Source: Terriglobales bacterium (GTDB lineage: Bacteria > Acidobacteriota > Terriglobia > Terriglobales > Acidobacteriaceae). Taken from it: DNA of 64,000 nucleotides. Positions 42,452-51,817 of this stretch are shown here, in pieces. The first letter of the stretch is position 1; each line of letters starts with the position of its first letter. The stretch lies in assembly GCA_025451215.1 (NCBI GenBank), contig JANWKU010000003.1, forward strand, positions 1 through 64,000, read 5' to 3'. Below the pieces are notes generated by a model, which ran no database searches, was not told the DNA's origin, and was given only the letters and a program-made list of their open reading frames with translations. The position numbers and the translations under genes were made by a program.

Positions 42452-42919
42452 CTATTGCGTTTCCTTTACTTTAATTATGATCGCGCTGAACGTCTCTCCG
42501 TGGAGCAGTAATTGGTGCGGAGTGCCCGCCGGGATGTGAACGACGTCTCCTTTGACAATAGTTTGCGAAGTCCCATCCTGGATTTTGGTTCCAGTTATTT
42601 CGCCGTCCGCTTTGGTTTTAGCATCCAGCACTGTCCCGCCGGTCACCAGAGTTGCTTGCCCTTGGGTGACGACAAAAATGTCATCGTAGTGGCCGTGAAC
42701 CTCTGCCCCTCCGCTCCCAGTGCGAACGGAAAGCTTGATGGCGTGCGATTTGTAATCGCCGAGGGTAGCGCCGCTGCTGCCAGAAGCTTTCGCTTTTTCC
42801 ACGAGGGCCGACAGTTGCGAGGCGACATCTTTGCTGGGAAAAACCTCTGCCTTGCTCCCCTGTAACGCATAACACGGAATGGCCAGCGCGGCCATCATCA
42901 CGAATGAAATCAGTTTCAT
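42452..42919 (-). CDS. Exported cupin-domain protein
   Basis: A 155-residue protein with a signal peptide (KLISFVMMAALAIPCYAL) and a single cupin fold: GGAEVHGHYDDIFVVTQGQA and GDVVHIPAGTPHQLLLHGET contain the two cupin motifs with metal-type histidines. Substrate unknown. ATG 42919 follows GGAGG. It lies 28 bases behind kduI on the same strand and may be cotranscribed with it, which would place it in uronate metabolism. Confidence 0.78.
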   Translation of the reverse strand: MKLISFVMMAALAIPCYALQGSKAEVFPSKDVASQLSALVEKAKASGSSGATLGDYKSHAIKLSVRTGSGGAEVHGHYDDIFVVTQGQATLVTGGTVLDAKTKADGEITGTKIQDGTSQTIVKGDVVHIPAGTPHQLLLHGETFSAIIIKVKETQ

Positions 42920-42947
42920 GGCGCCTCCCGAATTTTGTTCCGTCATT

Positions 42948-43778
42948 CTAGCGAAGTTTTGCCAGGGACACCGGGTCCATGTCTCCATAATCCTGATTTT
43001 CTCCACCCATGCCCCAGCAAAAAGTGTAAGCCTGTGTGCCAACCCCTGAGTGAATTGACCAGACAGGAGAAAGAACTACTTCGCGATTCTTGACGACAAT
43101 ATGGCGTGTTTCTTCCGCGGGACCCATCATGTGAAAGATGCGGGCTTCTTCAGCAAGATTGAAGTACATATAGATCTCCGAGCGGCGCAGATGCGTATGT
43201 GCAGGCATCGTATTCCATGCGCTTCCCGCACGAAGATGCGTCACTCCCATCACCAATTGGCAACTTTGTGCGCCGTCCTGATAGATGTACTTGCAAACCG
43301 TTCGGTGGTTGCAGTCTTTGGCGCTGCCCAATTCAGTCCGGCTGACTTGATCTTTGCGGACGAGTGTTGTGAGATAGCTGGAGTGCGCGGGATAGCTTAG
43401 AAGATAGAAAATGGCCGGCGCTTCAGGATTGCTTGATTCGAACGATACCTCGTGTGCGCCGCGTCCTATGTACAGGCAATCGAGATTTTCCAGCGAAAAG
43501 CTTTCATCGCCAACACGAACCAGTCCCTTGCCGCCGATGTTCAAGGCGCCTAACTCGCGGCGTTCGGTAAAAAACTTCGCGCGTAACGTCTCATCCGCGG
43601 TAAGCGCAATCGGTTTTCGTGTCGGAGCAGCCATGCCCACGACCGCGCGATCCATATCGGTATAAACCAAGTGAATTTCGCCCGGCGTATAAAGAGAATC
43701 AAGCAAAAATGTTCCCCGGAGTTGCGCGGTCGTCATGGAGGGATACCGTATTGAGTCGGAGATCGAGCGAGTTTTCAT
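42948..43778 (-). CDS. kduI: 5-dehydro-4-deoxy-D-glucuronate isomerase KduI
   Basis: KduI converts 5-keto-4-deoxyuronate, the product of pectin (or other polyuronide) lyases, to 3-deoxy-D-glycero-2,5-hexodiulosonate. The 276-residue protein spans the full family length, with conserved stretches GKGLVRVGDESFSLENLDCL, SAKDCNHRTVCKYIYQDGAQ and the metal-ligand rich region TMPAHTHLRRSEIYMYFNLA. The final part VWSIHSGVGTQAYTFCWGMG supports the call. kduD is not in the window. It is divergent from the MFS gene. Confidence 0.95.
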   Translation of the reverse strand: MKTRSISDSIRYPSMTTAQLRGTFLLDSLYTPGEIHLVYTDMDRAVVGMAAPTRKPIALTADETLRAKFFTERRELGALNIGGKGLVRVGDESFSLENLDCLYIGRGAHEVSFESSNPEAPAIFYLLSYPAHSSYLTTLVRKDQVSRTELGSAKDCNHRTVCKYIYQDGAQSCQLVMGVTHLRAGSAWNTMPAHTHLRRSEIYMYFNLAEEARIFHMMGPAEETRHIVVKNREVVLSPVWSIHSGVGTQAYTFCWGMGGENQDYGDMDPVSLAKLR

Positions 43779-43936
43779 ACGTTCAGCAGCTTCTGCCTTT
43801 CACAGCCATATTATGTTACGGGTCTCTCGGTTGGGAAATGTGATCAAAGCGGGTGGCTGCGTAATCCTGCGGAATTCATCGCATAAAAATTCTTCTTGCA
43901 TGGTTGATAGAGGTTTACAATGGCTCGCCTTCCGCT

Positions 43937-45247
43937 ATGGATATTTTTCGGGGCCGTGTCCGATGGATGTTGATTGCCTGGATGTTGGTGATCAGCGCCG
44001 TTTCCTATCTGGATCGCGTCAACATTTCAATTGCTGGCCCGTCTATTGAACGAGAATTTCATCTGGACCATATTCGGCTGGGTTGGGTTTTCAGCGCATG
44101 GGTATTGGGATACGCGCTGTTTCAAGCGCCGAGCGGACGGCTGGCCGATCGTTTTGGACCGAGAAGAGTTCTAACCTTGGGAGCCTTATGGTGGGCGCTT
44201 TTTACCGCTCTCACCGCGCTTACGCCTTCCAGCATCGCAGGCTCATTGGTCCTTCTTCTGATCGTGAGATTCTCTCTGGGTGTTGGCGAATCCATTGTTT
44301 ATCCCGCCAGCAACCGCTTGGTGGCCACTTGGATTCCATCGCAGGAACGCGGCCTTGCCAACGGATTAATTTTCGCGGGTGTGGGCACGGGCGCGGCGGT
44401 CACGCCTCCCGTGATCGCCTACGTGATTCTGCATCATGGATGGCGGGCATCCTTTTGGATATGCGCTCTTGTGGGACTCATTGTTGGCGGACTCTGGTAC
44501 GTAATGGCTCGCGACAATCCTGAGCAGCACCCGTGGGTCAGTCCTAAAGAAGATGCATATATCCTGGCTGGCTTGCCGCAGACCTCGAAAAATATTAAAA
44601 GCAATTCCTCACTGCCGTGGCGGGCCATTCTCACGAGCAAAAATGTGCTGGCCATCACCGCCAGCTATTTTGCTTTCGGATACGTGGTTTACATCTTCTT
44701 TACCTGGTTTTTTACTTACCTGACTACAGTGCGCGGATTGAATTTGAAGGCAAGCGCACAATACGCCATGCTTCCGTTCGCTGCCATGGCCGTAGGTTCC
44801 GCGCTCGGTGGTTGGGTGAGCGATGGTTTGGCAAAGCGTTATGGAAAACGCGTGGGGCGTTGCGTATTGGCGAGCGTGTGCACAATGCTCGCTGCGCTTT
44901 TTGTTGGCATCGGAACCTATGTGAAGGATGCAGGTCTGGCCAGCGTTGTACTCGCTGGAGGAGCAGGAGCGCTGTATCTTGCGCAGAGTTCGTTCTGGTC
45001 AGTGAGTTGTGACATTGGAGGTCTTTCGGCTGGGTCGGTGTCGGGCGTCATGAATATGGGCTGCCAGATTGGCGGCGCTGTCACAGCTTCTCTAACACCC
45101 TGGATTGCGGAAAAGTTCGGTTGGGGGATGTCATTCGCGGTCGCGGGTGTGCTTTGCTTCATGGGCGCAATTTCGTGGTTGATGGTGGATCCAGAGCAGC
45201 AGTTGACTGCGGCGCCAAATGGGATGGCTGTGCTCGGGGGGTCTTGA
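43937..45247 (+). CDS. MFS transporter, hexuronate/anion:cation symporter type
   Basis: A permease of about 436 residues with twelve hydrophobic segments. The family signatures include SYLDRVNISIAGPSIEREFH, the first loop GRLADRFGPRRVLTLGALWW and LGVGESIVYPASNRLVATWI, typical of the ACS family (ExuT, glucarate and galactonate transporters). The neighbours kduI and uxaC suggest uptake of hexuronates or related acids. I choose ATG 43937 (MDIFRGRVRWML); a TTG 33 bases earlier is an alternative and neither has a strong ribosome site. Confidence 0.88.
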   Translation: MDIFRGRVRWMLIAWMLVISAVSYLDRVNISIAGPSIEREFHLDHIRLGWVFSAWVLGYALFQAPSGRLADRFGPRRVLTLGALWWALFTALTALTPSSIAGSLVLLLIVRFSLGVGESIVYPASNRLVATWIPSQERGLANGLIFAGVGTGAAVTPPVIAYVILHHGWRASFWICALVGLIVGGLWYVMARDNPEQHPWVSPKEDAYILAGLPQTSKNIKSNSSLPWRAILTSKNVLAITASYFAFGYVVYIFFTWFFTYLTTVRGLNLKASAQYAMLPFAAMAVGSALGGWVSDGLAKRYGKRVGRCVLASVCTMLAALFVGIGTYVKDAGLASVVLAGGAGALYLAQSSFWSVSCDIGGLSAGSVSGVMNMGCQIGGAVTASLTPWIAEKFGWGMSFAVAGVLCFMGAISWLMVDPEQQLTAAPNGMAVLGGS

Positions 45248-45353
45248 AGACAGGAGCCTACCTAAAAATTCGAATCAATTGATAAAGCGGTCAACCAGGC
45301 GAGAAAGTTGGGAGCTTAGCATTCATAATTCAGCAGAATGGGAGAAATATTCA

Positions 45354-46619
45354 ATGGGTCAGTTCACACGCAGGACGATGCTAAAAAACGTTGCGTTGCC
45401 AATTGCCGGAACCTTTGCGCTTCCCGCTCTGGCGGCCGCAGTCCAGCAATCCAGCAGCCCCTTTCAACGCCCTAAACTGAAAATCACTGACATTCGAACG
45501 GCCCAGGTCCGCGTGCATGGCTGGCAAACGCACGTCCGCATTTATACCGACCAGGGTCTTTACGGACAGGGTGAATCCACCGATGCCGCGATTGGAACGG
45601 ACGCGCTTGTGCATCAGTTCCGCCGCTTTCTCGTCGGTCAGGACCCGCTGAATGTGGACGCGTTGTGGGAGAAGGTTCGCGTGTCGGGAATATTTGCTGG
45701 CGCACAGGGCGGTCAATATGTGACGGCCTTAACTGGCGTGGAAATTGCGCTGTGGGATTTGGCTGGCAAAGCGCTGGGCCTCCCGGTCTATCAGTTGTTG
45801 GGAGGAAAATTCCGCGACAAAATCCGAATTTATTGCGACTCGGACATGGAAGACCCGTTAGGCGCGGAGTCAGACCGGAAGTTGCCGTGGATTAAAGATC
45901 AGGGCTTTACCGCAATGAAAATTGATCTGGATGACGCCACTGATCCTCGCCGTTTCGACAAAGTGAACTGGACAGCCAGCAATGGCGAGATTGACCGCAT
46001 GGTGAGCTGGGTGAAGCATGTGCGCGAAACCATTCCCAAAGATATGGATCTTGCCTGCGACATGCACGGACGCTACGACGCGACCACGGGAAAGCGTGTG
46101 GCTGTGGCTTTGGAGCCTTATCGCCTGCTGTGGCTGGAAGAGCCGGTGCCGCCTGAGGACATTGACGCCATGGCAGACATCCGGCACTCAACCACAACGC
46201 CAATTTGCTGCGGCGAAAATTTGTATATGCGCTGGGGATACCGCGAACTTTTCGAAAAGCGCGCCGCTGACATCATCATGCCCGATATTCAGAAAGTCGG
46301 CGGCCTTTCTGAAGGACGTAAGATTGCCAACATGGCCCAGGCTTACTATGTGCCTTTTGCGCCGCACTGCGTCGTTTCGCCCATCGGAACGATGTCCACC
46401 GCGCACGTGTGTGCCTCCATTCCCAATTTTCTGGTTTGCGAATGGCATTGGATCAATCATTTGGATTTGTGGAAGAACTGGGTGAAGGAAGGCGAGATCA
46501 TTCAAAAAGGATATGTCACAGTCACAGACAAGCCTGGTCTCGGCGTTGAGATGGATGAGGAAGTTACCAGGAAAGCGCAAATCCCGGGAACGGGCTGGTT
46601 TGAGCCGAACAAATCATAA
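45354..46619 (+). CDS. Tat-exported enolase-superfamily (mandelate racemase type) dehydratase
   Basis: A 421-residue protein with a twin-arginine signal (FTRRTMLKNVALPIAGTFAL, then PALAAA), so it should act outside the cytoplasm. The mature part is a mandelate racemase/muconate lactonising enzyme: TGVEIALWDLAGKALGLPVY, metal ligands in DLACDMHGRYD, WLEEPVPPED and GEN, and a catalytic histidine in VPFAPHCVVSPIGT. This fits sugar acid dehydratases such as D-galactonate dehydratase, giving 2-keto-3-deoxy acids; the exact substrate is unknown. ATG 45354 has a GGAG upstream. An RraA-type gene follows directly. Confidence 0.88.
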   Translation: MGQFTRRTMLKNVALPIAGTFALPALAAAVQQSSSPFQRPKLKITDIRTAQVRVHGWQTHVRIYTDQGLYGQGESTDAAIGTDALVHQFRRFLVGQDPLNVDALWEKVRVSGIFAGAQGGQYVTALTGVEIALWDLAGKALGLPVYQLLGGKFRDKIRIYCDSDMEDPLGAESDRKLPWIKDQGFTAMKIDLDDATDPRRFDKVNWTASNGEIDRMVSWVKHVRETIPKDMDLACDMHGRYDATTGKRVAVALEPYRLLWLEEPVPPEDIDAMADIRHSTTTPICCGENLYMRWGYRELFEKRAADIIMPDIQKVGGLSEGRKIANMAQAYYVPFAPHCVVSPIGTMSTAHVCASIPNFLVCEWHWINHLDLWKNWVKEGEIIQKGYVTVTDKPGLGVEMDEEVTRKAQIPGTGWFEPNKS

Positions 46620-46640
46620 AAGGTGAATGGAGCGAAGAAC

Positions 46641-47618
46641 ATGAAAAAAAGAATATTGAAACGGATGTTTTTTGCCGTCCTTTGCCTGGTCGTTTCCGGA
46701 GCAACCGTTATCGGGGCTTGCGCACAGCAGGGATTTTTCACTCCTGAAGATGTGATCAAGTACACGCCCGATTGGCATGGCGAACGTTTTGCCGATGGTC
46801 GTCCCAAGGTACCGGACGATATTTTGGACCGCATGAAAACCGTGACTCTCGAAGAGGCCTGGGCCGTGCTCCAGCAGAATGGCTTTATGCACCAATATGA
46901 AGATGGCTGGCTTTCAATCCATCCCGGGCAAGTGTTGGTAGGACGCGCACTTACTGCTGCATGGATGCCCGGCCGGCCCGACGTCCAAAAGCTGTTGGAA
47001 GCCGAGGGAGCAAAAGATCACAGGGTTGGCGGAATGAACGCGTGGCCCGTGGACATGCTCCAGAAGCGTGATGTATATGTCTGCGATCACTTTGGACTCA
47101 AGGTTGACGGGCCTTCCATCGGCGACAACGTGGGCAACGCAATCTATGCGCGGTCGGGCAATGGAATTGTTTACGACGGTGCGGTGCGGGACATCAACGG
47201 CCTTGATGAGCTTCCGAACTTCGTCTCGTTCGTTCGCGCATATGACCCTTCTCACCATTTTGGTTCGCTTCGCTCCGGCAACCGCCTCAACTCGACGATG
47301 GTCAGCATCAACGCGCCCACCAGAATTGGCCACGCGATGGTTATGCCCGGCGATGTTGTACTAGGCCGAAACGGCGGCGTAATCTTCATTCCGCCCCAAC
47401 TTGCGGAGCGAGTAGTGAAGAGTTCAGAAGCTACTCATCTGCGCGATACTTTCGGCCACAAGCGGCTGGAAGAAGGGAAGTACACGGCCGGCGAGATAGA
47501 TGTGGCCCACTGGGCTGAGCCAATCGAACAAGATTATCGCCAGTGGTTGAAGGAGTATGAAGATCATTTGTCCGTGCCTAGAGCAAGGGTGGAAGAGATT
47601 TTGAAGGACCACGAATGA
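46641..47618 (+). CDS. RraA-family (HMG aldolase-like) putative lipoprotein
   Basis: A 325-residue protein. The N terminus is a lipoprotein-type signal (AVLCLVVSGATVIGAC) with C as the likely lipidated residue. The rest includes an RraA/4-hydroxy-4-methyl-2-oxoglutarate aldolase domain, with GDNVGNAIYARSGNGIVYDG followed by AVRDINGL (the conserved D and R), then GDVVLGRNGGVIFIPPQLAE. Aldolases of this type cleave oxo acids to pyruvate. It follows the exported dehydratase after 21 bases, so the pair could process a sugar acid in the periplasm. It is longer than plain RraA proteins (about 160-230). Confidence 0.78.
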   Translation: MKKRILKRMFFAVLCLVVSGATVIGACAQQGFFTPEDVIKYTPDWHGERFADGRPKVPDDILDRMKTVTLEEAWAVLQQNGFMHQYEDGWLSIHPGQVLVGRALTAAWMPGRPDVQKLLEAEGAKDHRVGGMNAWPVDMLQKRDVYVCDHFGLKVDGPSIGDNVGNAIYARSGNGIVYDGAVRDINGLDELPNFVSFVRAYDPSHHFGSLRSGNRLNSTMVSINAPTRIGHAMVMPGDVVLGRNGGVIFIPPQLAERVVKSSEATHLRDTFGHKRLEEGKYTAGEIDVAHWAEPIEQDYRQWLKEYEDHLSVPRARVEEILKDHE

Positions 47619-47681
47619 CTTGTGGTTTAAGCGAGCGCCGGGTGTATTGGCGGAAAGTTATACCTGCGTAGGAAGTCGGGA

Positions 47682-49127
47682 TCACTTTTGAACGAGTTGC
47701 GCCTCGCGAGTGCTAGGCGAGTGTCCGAGTTCCAGCCCTAAATAGTTTTTCGCATTATGGAAACAGATGTTGCGCACCATGCCGCCAATGAGCTTTTCGT
47801 CATTGGGCAGTTCGCCATTTTCCACATCTCGACCCAGCAGGTTGCAGAGGACGCGACGAAAATACTCATGCCGCGGGAAAGACATAAATGAGCGCGAGTC
47901 GGTCAACATGCCGATAAAGCGTGAGAGCAATCCGCCATTGGAAAGCGCGTTCAACTGCCACTCGATTGCCTCTTTCTGGTCAAGAAACCACCAGCCGCTG
48001 CCCAACTGAATTTTCCCCGGAATGCTTTCGTCTTGAAAGTTGCCGATGGCGGTGGCGAACGCATAATTATCGGCGGGGTTCACGTTGTACACGATCATTT
48101 TTGGAAGAGCATTCTCCTGTTCCAAACGATCCAGATAGGCTGAAAATTCAGACGCCTGTGGCCAGTCGCCGATGGAATCGAATCCAGTATCGGGGCCGAG
48201 TTTACGCAACCTTCCTGAGTTTGCGTTGCGCAGCGCGCCGAGGTGAAGCTGCTTAGTCCAGCCTTTTTGGGTGTCCAGTATCCCGAAGTAAAGCATCATG
48301 AATGACGCGAACTGCTCATGCTCTTCAGGCGAAGCCGCGTGTCCGGCACGGGCGCGGTCAAAGATCGCGGCGGCAATGCCTTCACTGCAAAATGAAGCAT
48401 GGCAGTGATTCAGGCCGTGATCGGAAAGTCTTCCACCGAGTTCATGAAAGTAATCATGGCGGCGCTTGATTGCATCCTGAAAATCACGAAATGTTGCGAT
48501 GTCGGTATTGCTGGCCTGCGCAAGGCGTCCGAGCCAGGCATTCCAAACCTCTGGATCATTCACCAGCAGCGCGCGGTCGGGCCGGAATGCGGGATAAACG
48601 CGAAATGAATGCTCAGATGCCGCGATGGACCGGTGATATGCGAGATCGTCGCATGGATCATCCGTGGTGCATAGCGCCTGAACATTGAACTTTTTGACGA
48701 TGGCGCGAGCGCTGAAATCCTTCCCAGCTAGAAGCGAACCTGCCTTGTCCCAAATATATTGACAACTGCTTTCATTCAGTAATTCATCTATGTCGAAATA
48801 ACGCTTCAGTTCTAAGTGCGTCCAGTGATAGAGAGGATTACGAAGGGTGAAGGGAACAGTTTTGGCCCACGCGGCAAATTTATCGTAAGGCGATGCACTG
48901 CCAGTGCAGTATTTTTCCGCGACGCCGTTAGAGCGCATCGCCCGCCATTTGTAGTGGTCGCCCTCCAGCCAGATTTCAAATAGGTTGCGGAAATTGCGGT
49001 CCTCGAAAATGTCTTTCGCCGGAAGATGGGAATGATAGTCGAGTATTGGCTCATGGGCGGCGTATCCGTGATAGAGCCGCCGTGCAGTCTCTGTCTGCAA
49101 CAGAAAATCCTCGTGAATAAAGGCCAA
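47682..49127 (-). CDS. uxaC: Uronate isomerase UxaC (glucuronate isomerase)
   Basis: UxaC interconverts D-glucuronate and D-fructuronate, or D-galacturonate and D-tagaturonate. The protein belongs to the amidohydrolase superfamily and has the typical opening FIHEDFLLQTETARRLYHGY and the metal motif YHSHLPAKDI, plus CTTDDPCDDLAYHRSI and SFMSFPRHEYFRRVLCNLLG. I place the start at TTG 49127, giving 481 residues near the usual 470, with GAGGA just upstream. The frame stays open to TTG 49220, so a longer form of 512 residues cannot be excluded. It is transcribed towards the RraA-type gene. Confidence 0.94.
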   Translation of the reverse strand: MAFIHEDFLLQTETARRLYHGYAAHEPILDYHSHLPAKDIFEDRNFRNLFEIWLEGDHYKWRAMRSNGVAEKYCTGSASPYDKFAAWAKTVPFTLRNPLYHWTHLELKRYFDIDELLNESSCQYIWDKAGSLLAGKDFSARAIVKKFNVQALCTTDDPCDDLAYHRSIAASEHSFRVYPAFRPDRALLVNDPEVWNAWLGRLAQASNTDIATFRDFQDAIKRRHDYFHELGGRLSDHGLNHCHASFCSEGIAAAIFDRARAGHAASPEEHEQFASFMMLYFGILDTQKGWTKQLHLGALRNANSGRLRKLGPDTGFDSIGDWPQASEFSAYLDRLEQENALPKMIVYNVNPADNYAFATAIGNFQDESIPGKIQLGSGWWFLDQKEAIEWQLNALSNGGLLSRFIGMLTDSRSFMSFPRHEYFRRVLCNLLGRDVENGELPNDEKLIGGMVRNICFHNAKNYLGLELGHSPSTREAQLVQK

Positions 49128-49224
49128 AGATCCTCGGTCTGACTGGATGTGAAAGTATTCCCTTAACAAATGTACATGATTTTTTGGAGGAGTCGTATAG
49201 AGAAGACGCGAGAATGGCAAAGAT

Positions 49225-50256
49225 TTAGGGGTTTGATGTCAGTACACGTTTTCCCGTGCGCGCCGCTTCATAAATTGCTTCCACCAAAGCCACACTGCGC
49301 CGCCCCTCCCGCCCATCGCACGCTGGGCTGGAGCCTGTCTCGATGGCGCGAATGAAATCCTCGATGACCGCTTTGTGCCCGCGGATATCGCTGATGAGCG
49401 GCGAAGAAGCACTAGGGCTCTTGTCCGCTTCTTCTGCGGTGAGCGGTTCAGAGAGCGGAGTCTTCAGATCGGCTTGGATCACACGGTCATTTTCCAGAAT
49501 GACTGTGCCTTCAGAGCCCGAAAGCTCCACGCGCCGCGGGTAACCGGGATACACCGAAGTTGTTGCGATAAATGTGCCCATTGTTCCGTTGGCGAATTCC
49601 AGCAATGCAGTCAGTGTGTCTTCAGACTCAATTTTGTGGAGCGCCGACTTCATTTGCGCTTGCACGGCGGTGATGCCGCCAAGCAGCCAAAGAAGAAGGT
49701 CCACAGTGTGGATGCCCTGGTTCATCAGCGCACCGCCGCCGTCTACTGCTCTAACTCCCCGCCATCGCGACTCGCTGTAGTATTCAGGCGGGCGATACCA
49801 CTTAACGCGCGCCTCCGCCAGAATGGGCGTTCCCAGTTTTCCCGATGTGTATAGCTCTTTCAGAAACTGAATTCCGGGTTTAAATCGGTCCTGGTAAATG
49901 ACGCCAAGCTTTAATCCGGCTTTGTCTGTTTCCCGAATCAGCTCGTCGGTCGAGCGCGTGCTTATATCAATCGGTTTTTCCGTGAGCACATGCAGCCCGC
50001 ATCTTGCGGCTTCAATTCCCTGGACGGCGTGGACTCCCGAAGGGCTTCCAATTACCACAAATGTCATGGGCCGATGGGAAAGAAAACGATCAAAATCCGT
50101 ATAAGGCTCCGCGCTGTATTCTTTGCCAAGGCGCTGCACTTTTTCGGCATTGTCGCCAAAAATTGCCGCGAGTTTCACGCCCGGTATCGCGAGCGCGGCG
50201 CGCGCATGCGTATCAGTGATATTGCCCGCGCCAATTAGACCAACGTACATTGTCAT
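49225..50256 (-). CDS. Gfo/Idh/MocA family oxidoreductase
   Basis: An NAD(P)-dependent sugar or inositol dehydrogenase type protein of about 343 residues. The N terminus has a Rossmann motif (VGLIGAGNITDTHARAALAI), then the family's EKP motif (HVLTEKPIDIS) and the catalytic region GGGALMNQGIHTVDLLLWLL. The substrate cannot be read from the sequence. It lies just upstream of uxaC on the same strand, about 100 bases away, and so may serve sugar catabolism. Starts at ATG 50256 or ATG 50250 are both possible. Confidence 0.88.
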   Translation of the reverse strand: MTMYVGLIGAGNITDTHARAALAIPGVKLAAIFGDNAEKVQRLGKEYSAEPYTDFDRFLSHRPMTFVVIGSPSGVHAVQGIEAARCGLHVLTEKPIDISTRSTDELIRETDKAGLKLGVIYQDRFKPGIQFLKELYTSGKLGTPILAEARVKWYRPPEYYSESRWRGVRAVDGGGALMNQGIHTVDLLLWLLGGITAVQAQMKSALHKIESEDTLTALLEFANGTMGTFIATTSVYPGYPRRVELSGSEGTVILENDRVIQADLKTPLSEPLTAEEADKSPSASSPLISDIRGHKAVIEDFIRAIETGSSPACDGREGRRSVALVEAIYEAARTGKRVLTSNP

Positions 50257-50358
50257 GTAATGCAGATCCAACAGAAGTTTCTAGATTCTAATGGAAAACA
50301 AAAGAAAAGCAGCATCCCGAACGATGCCGCCTCTCATAAGCCAAAATCCGGTTTGATT

Positions 50359-51699
50359 TTATTTGCCCACGTAAGTCACGCGCCAGATGGATTTTGATCC
50401 GTCATCGGAGACGTACAGTGAGCCGTCTTTGCCGACCGCCACGCCAACCGGCCTGCCCCAAACTTTTCCATCCGGTGTAACAAAGCCAGTAAGAAAATCT
50501 TCAAATGATCCTGTCGCGTCACCATCTTTCATCGGAACACGGATCACTTCGTATCCAGCCCGAGGTTCGCAGTTCCATGAGCCATGTTCCGCCGCGAACG
50601 CATCTCCTTTGTATCCGGAAGGGAATTGGCTTCCTTCGTAAAACCCCATCTCCAGTGAAGCGAAGTGGGGCTGCAATAACACATCGGGAACAATCGCTTT
50701 ATCTTTTAACTCCGGATGTTTGCCGGCGAGCCGCGGGTCCTGGTGTCCGCCGATGTACCACCACGGCCAACCGTAGAATCCGTCCTCCTGCACATGCGTA
50801 ATGTAGTCGGGAACCAGATTATTTCCCAGATCGTCGCGTTCGTTGGTCGAGCACCACAATTCCCCGGTCGTTGGATTCACCGCTTCGCCCACGCAGTTAC
50901 GAATGCCTGAGGCATAAACTTTCACGAACTCGCCTTCAGGTGTGAACTCAAGCACGTCCGCGCGATGAAATTCCCGAGGGTGAGTGTCCGGGTCGTCTAC
51001 ATTCGATCCTGATCCAACTGAAACGAACAGTTTCGTTCCATCACGGGAGAAGGCCAAATCGCGAGTCCAGTGGCCACCGCCTGCAAGCTGCGCATATCCG
51101 GGCAACTTGGCCACAATTGTTTGCGGCGCTCCTTGCGCCTTTAGATCTCCATTCTGGTAAGGAAATCGCACGACCGAGGTGGTGTTGGCAACGTATACCC
51201 ACTTGGGTTCCGGCCCGAGCGGATAAAAGGCGATACCAAATGGATGGTCGAGATCGGTAGCGTAAGTTTCAGTCTGCTGAGCCTTGCCATCTTTTCCAAC
51301 TCCGCGATAAACAAGAATCTTTCCTGCACGGCTGTCAGCGAGGAAAAGGTCGCCATTCGGTGCGGTGCGGATGAGACGCGGGTTTTTCATGCCCTTGGCG
51401 TACAGTTCCACCTTGAATCCGGCTGGAGCTTGCGGCCACGCATCTTTGGGGCGGCTTACCATGTGGGCGTGTTTATCTACGGCTCCAGCAGGGTCCGGTT
51501 GCGGCAAATCAGCTGCCGTAATTTTATGGACGGTGCCGGGATGCTGCATCGAATAATCAAAAAATGGAGGCGGACCGCCGGTCAAATCCGATTTGCTCTG
51601 AGCGAACAGAACCAATGGAACAAAAATCAACGTGACAAAAACCACGAGAATGGAAAAACGTTTTATCGAACGTCCGCTGTTGCCAACTTCCGCGTTCAT
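50359..51699 (-). CDS. Exported PQQ-type sugar dehydrogenase (sorbosone dehydrogenase-like)
   Basis: A 446-residue protein with a signal peptide or anchor (FSILVVFVTLIFVPLVLFAQ) and a six-bladed beta-propeller fold of the soluble glucose/L-sorbosone dehydrogenase type: MKNPRLIRTAPNGDLFLADS, TRDLAFSRDGTKLFVSVGSG, GEAVNPTTGELWCSTNERDD, AAEHGSWNCEPRAGYEVIRV and SLYVSDDGSKSIWRVTYVGK. Members use PQQ to oxidise aldoses in the periplasm. No cytochrome c motif (CxxCH) is present. ATG 51699 is preceded by GGAGAG; the frame extends to 51759. Confidence 0.87.
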   Translation of the reverse strand: MNAEVGNSGRSIKRFSILVVFVTLIFVPLVLFAQSKSDLTGGPPPFFDYSMQHPGTVHKITAADLPQPDPAGAVDKHAHMVSRPKDAWPQAPAGFKVELYAKGMKNPRLIRTAPNGDLFLADSRAGKILVYRGVGKDGKAQQTETYATDLDHPFGIAFYPLGPEPKWVYVANTTSVVRFPYQNGDLKAQGAPQTIVAKLPGYAQLAGGGHWTRDLAFSRDGTKLFVSVGSGSNVDDPDTHPREFHRADVLEFTPEGEFVKVYASGIRNCVGEAVNPTTGELWCSTNERDDLGNNLVPDYITHVQEDGFYGWPWWYIGGHQDPRLAGKHPELKDKAIVPDVLLQPHFASLEMGFYEGSQFPSGYKGDAFAAEHGSWNCEPRAGYEVIRVPMKDGDATGSFEDFLTGFVTPDGKVWGRPVGVAVGKDGSLYVSDDGSKSIWRVTYVGK

Positions 51700-51817
51700 A
51701 GGCTCTCCAGTTGAATCATTCAATATCTCTAGTAATGGAGATGACGTTAGACCGCTCACCGCTGCACCTCCGTATCGTTTTATTCTCTGGAATCAGCGCG
51801 ACGTAGGTGGAGAAATT

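Noticed and set aside
48068-48075. GCCGATAA on the minus strand
   Set aside because: It is inside uxaC, encodes part of PADNYAF, and has no TAAA-like box 16 bases upstream. A few chance copies of an 8-mer are expected in a window this size.
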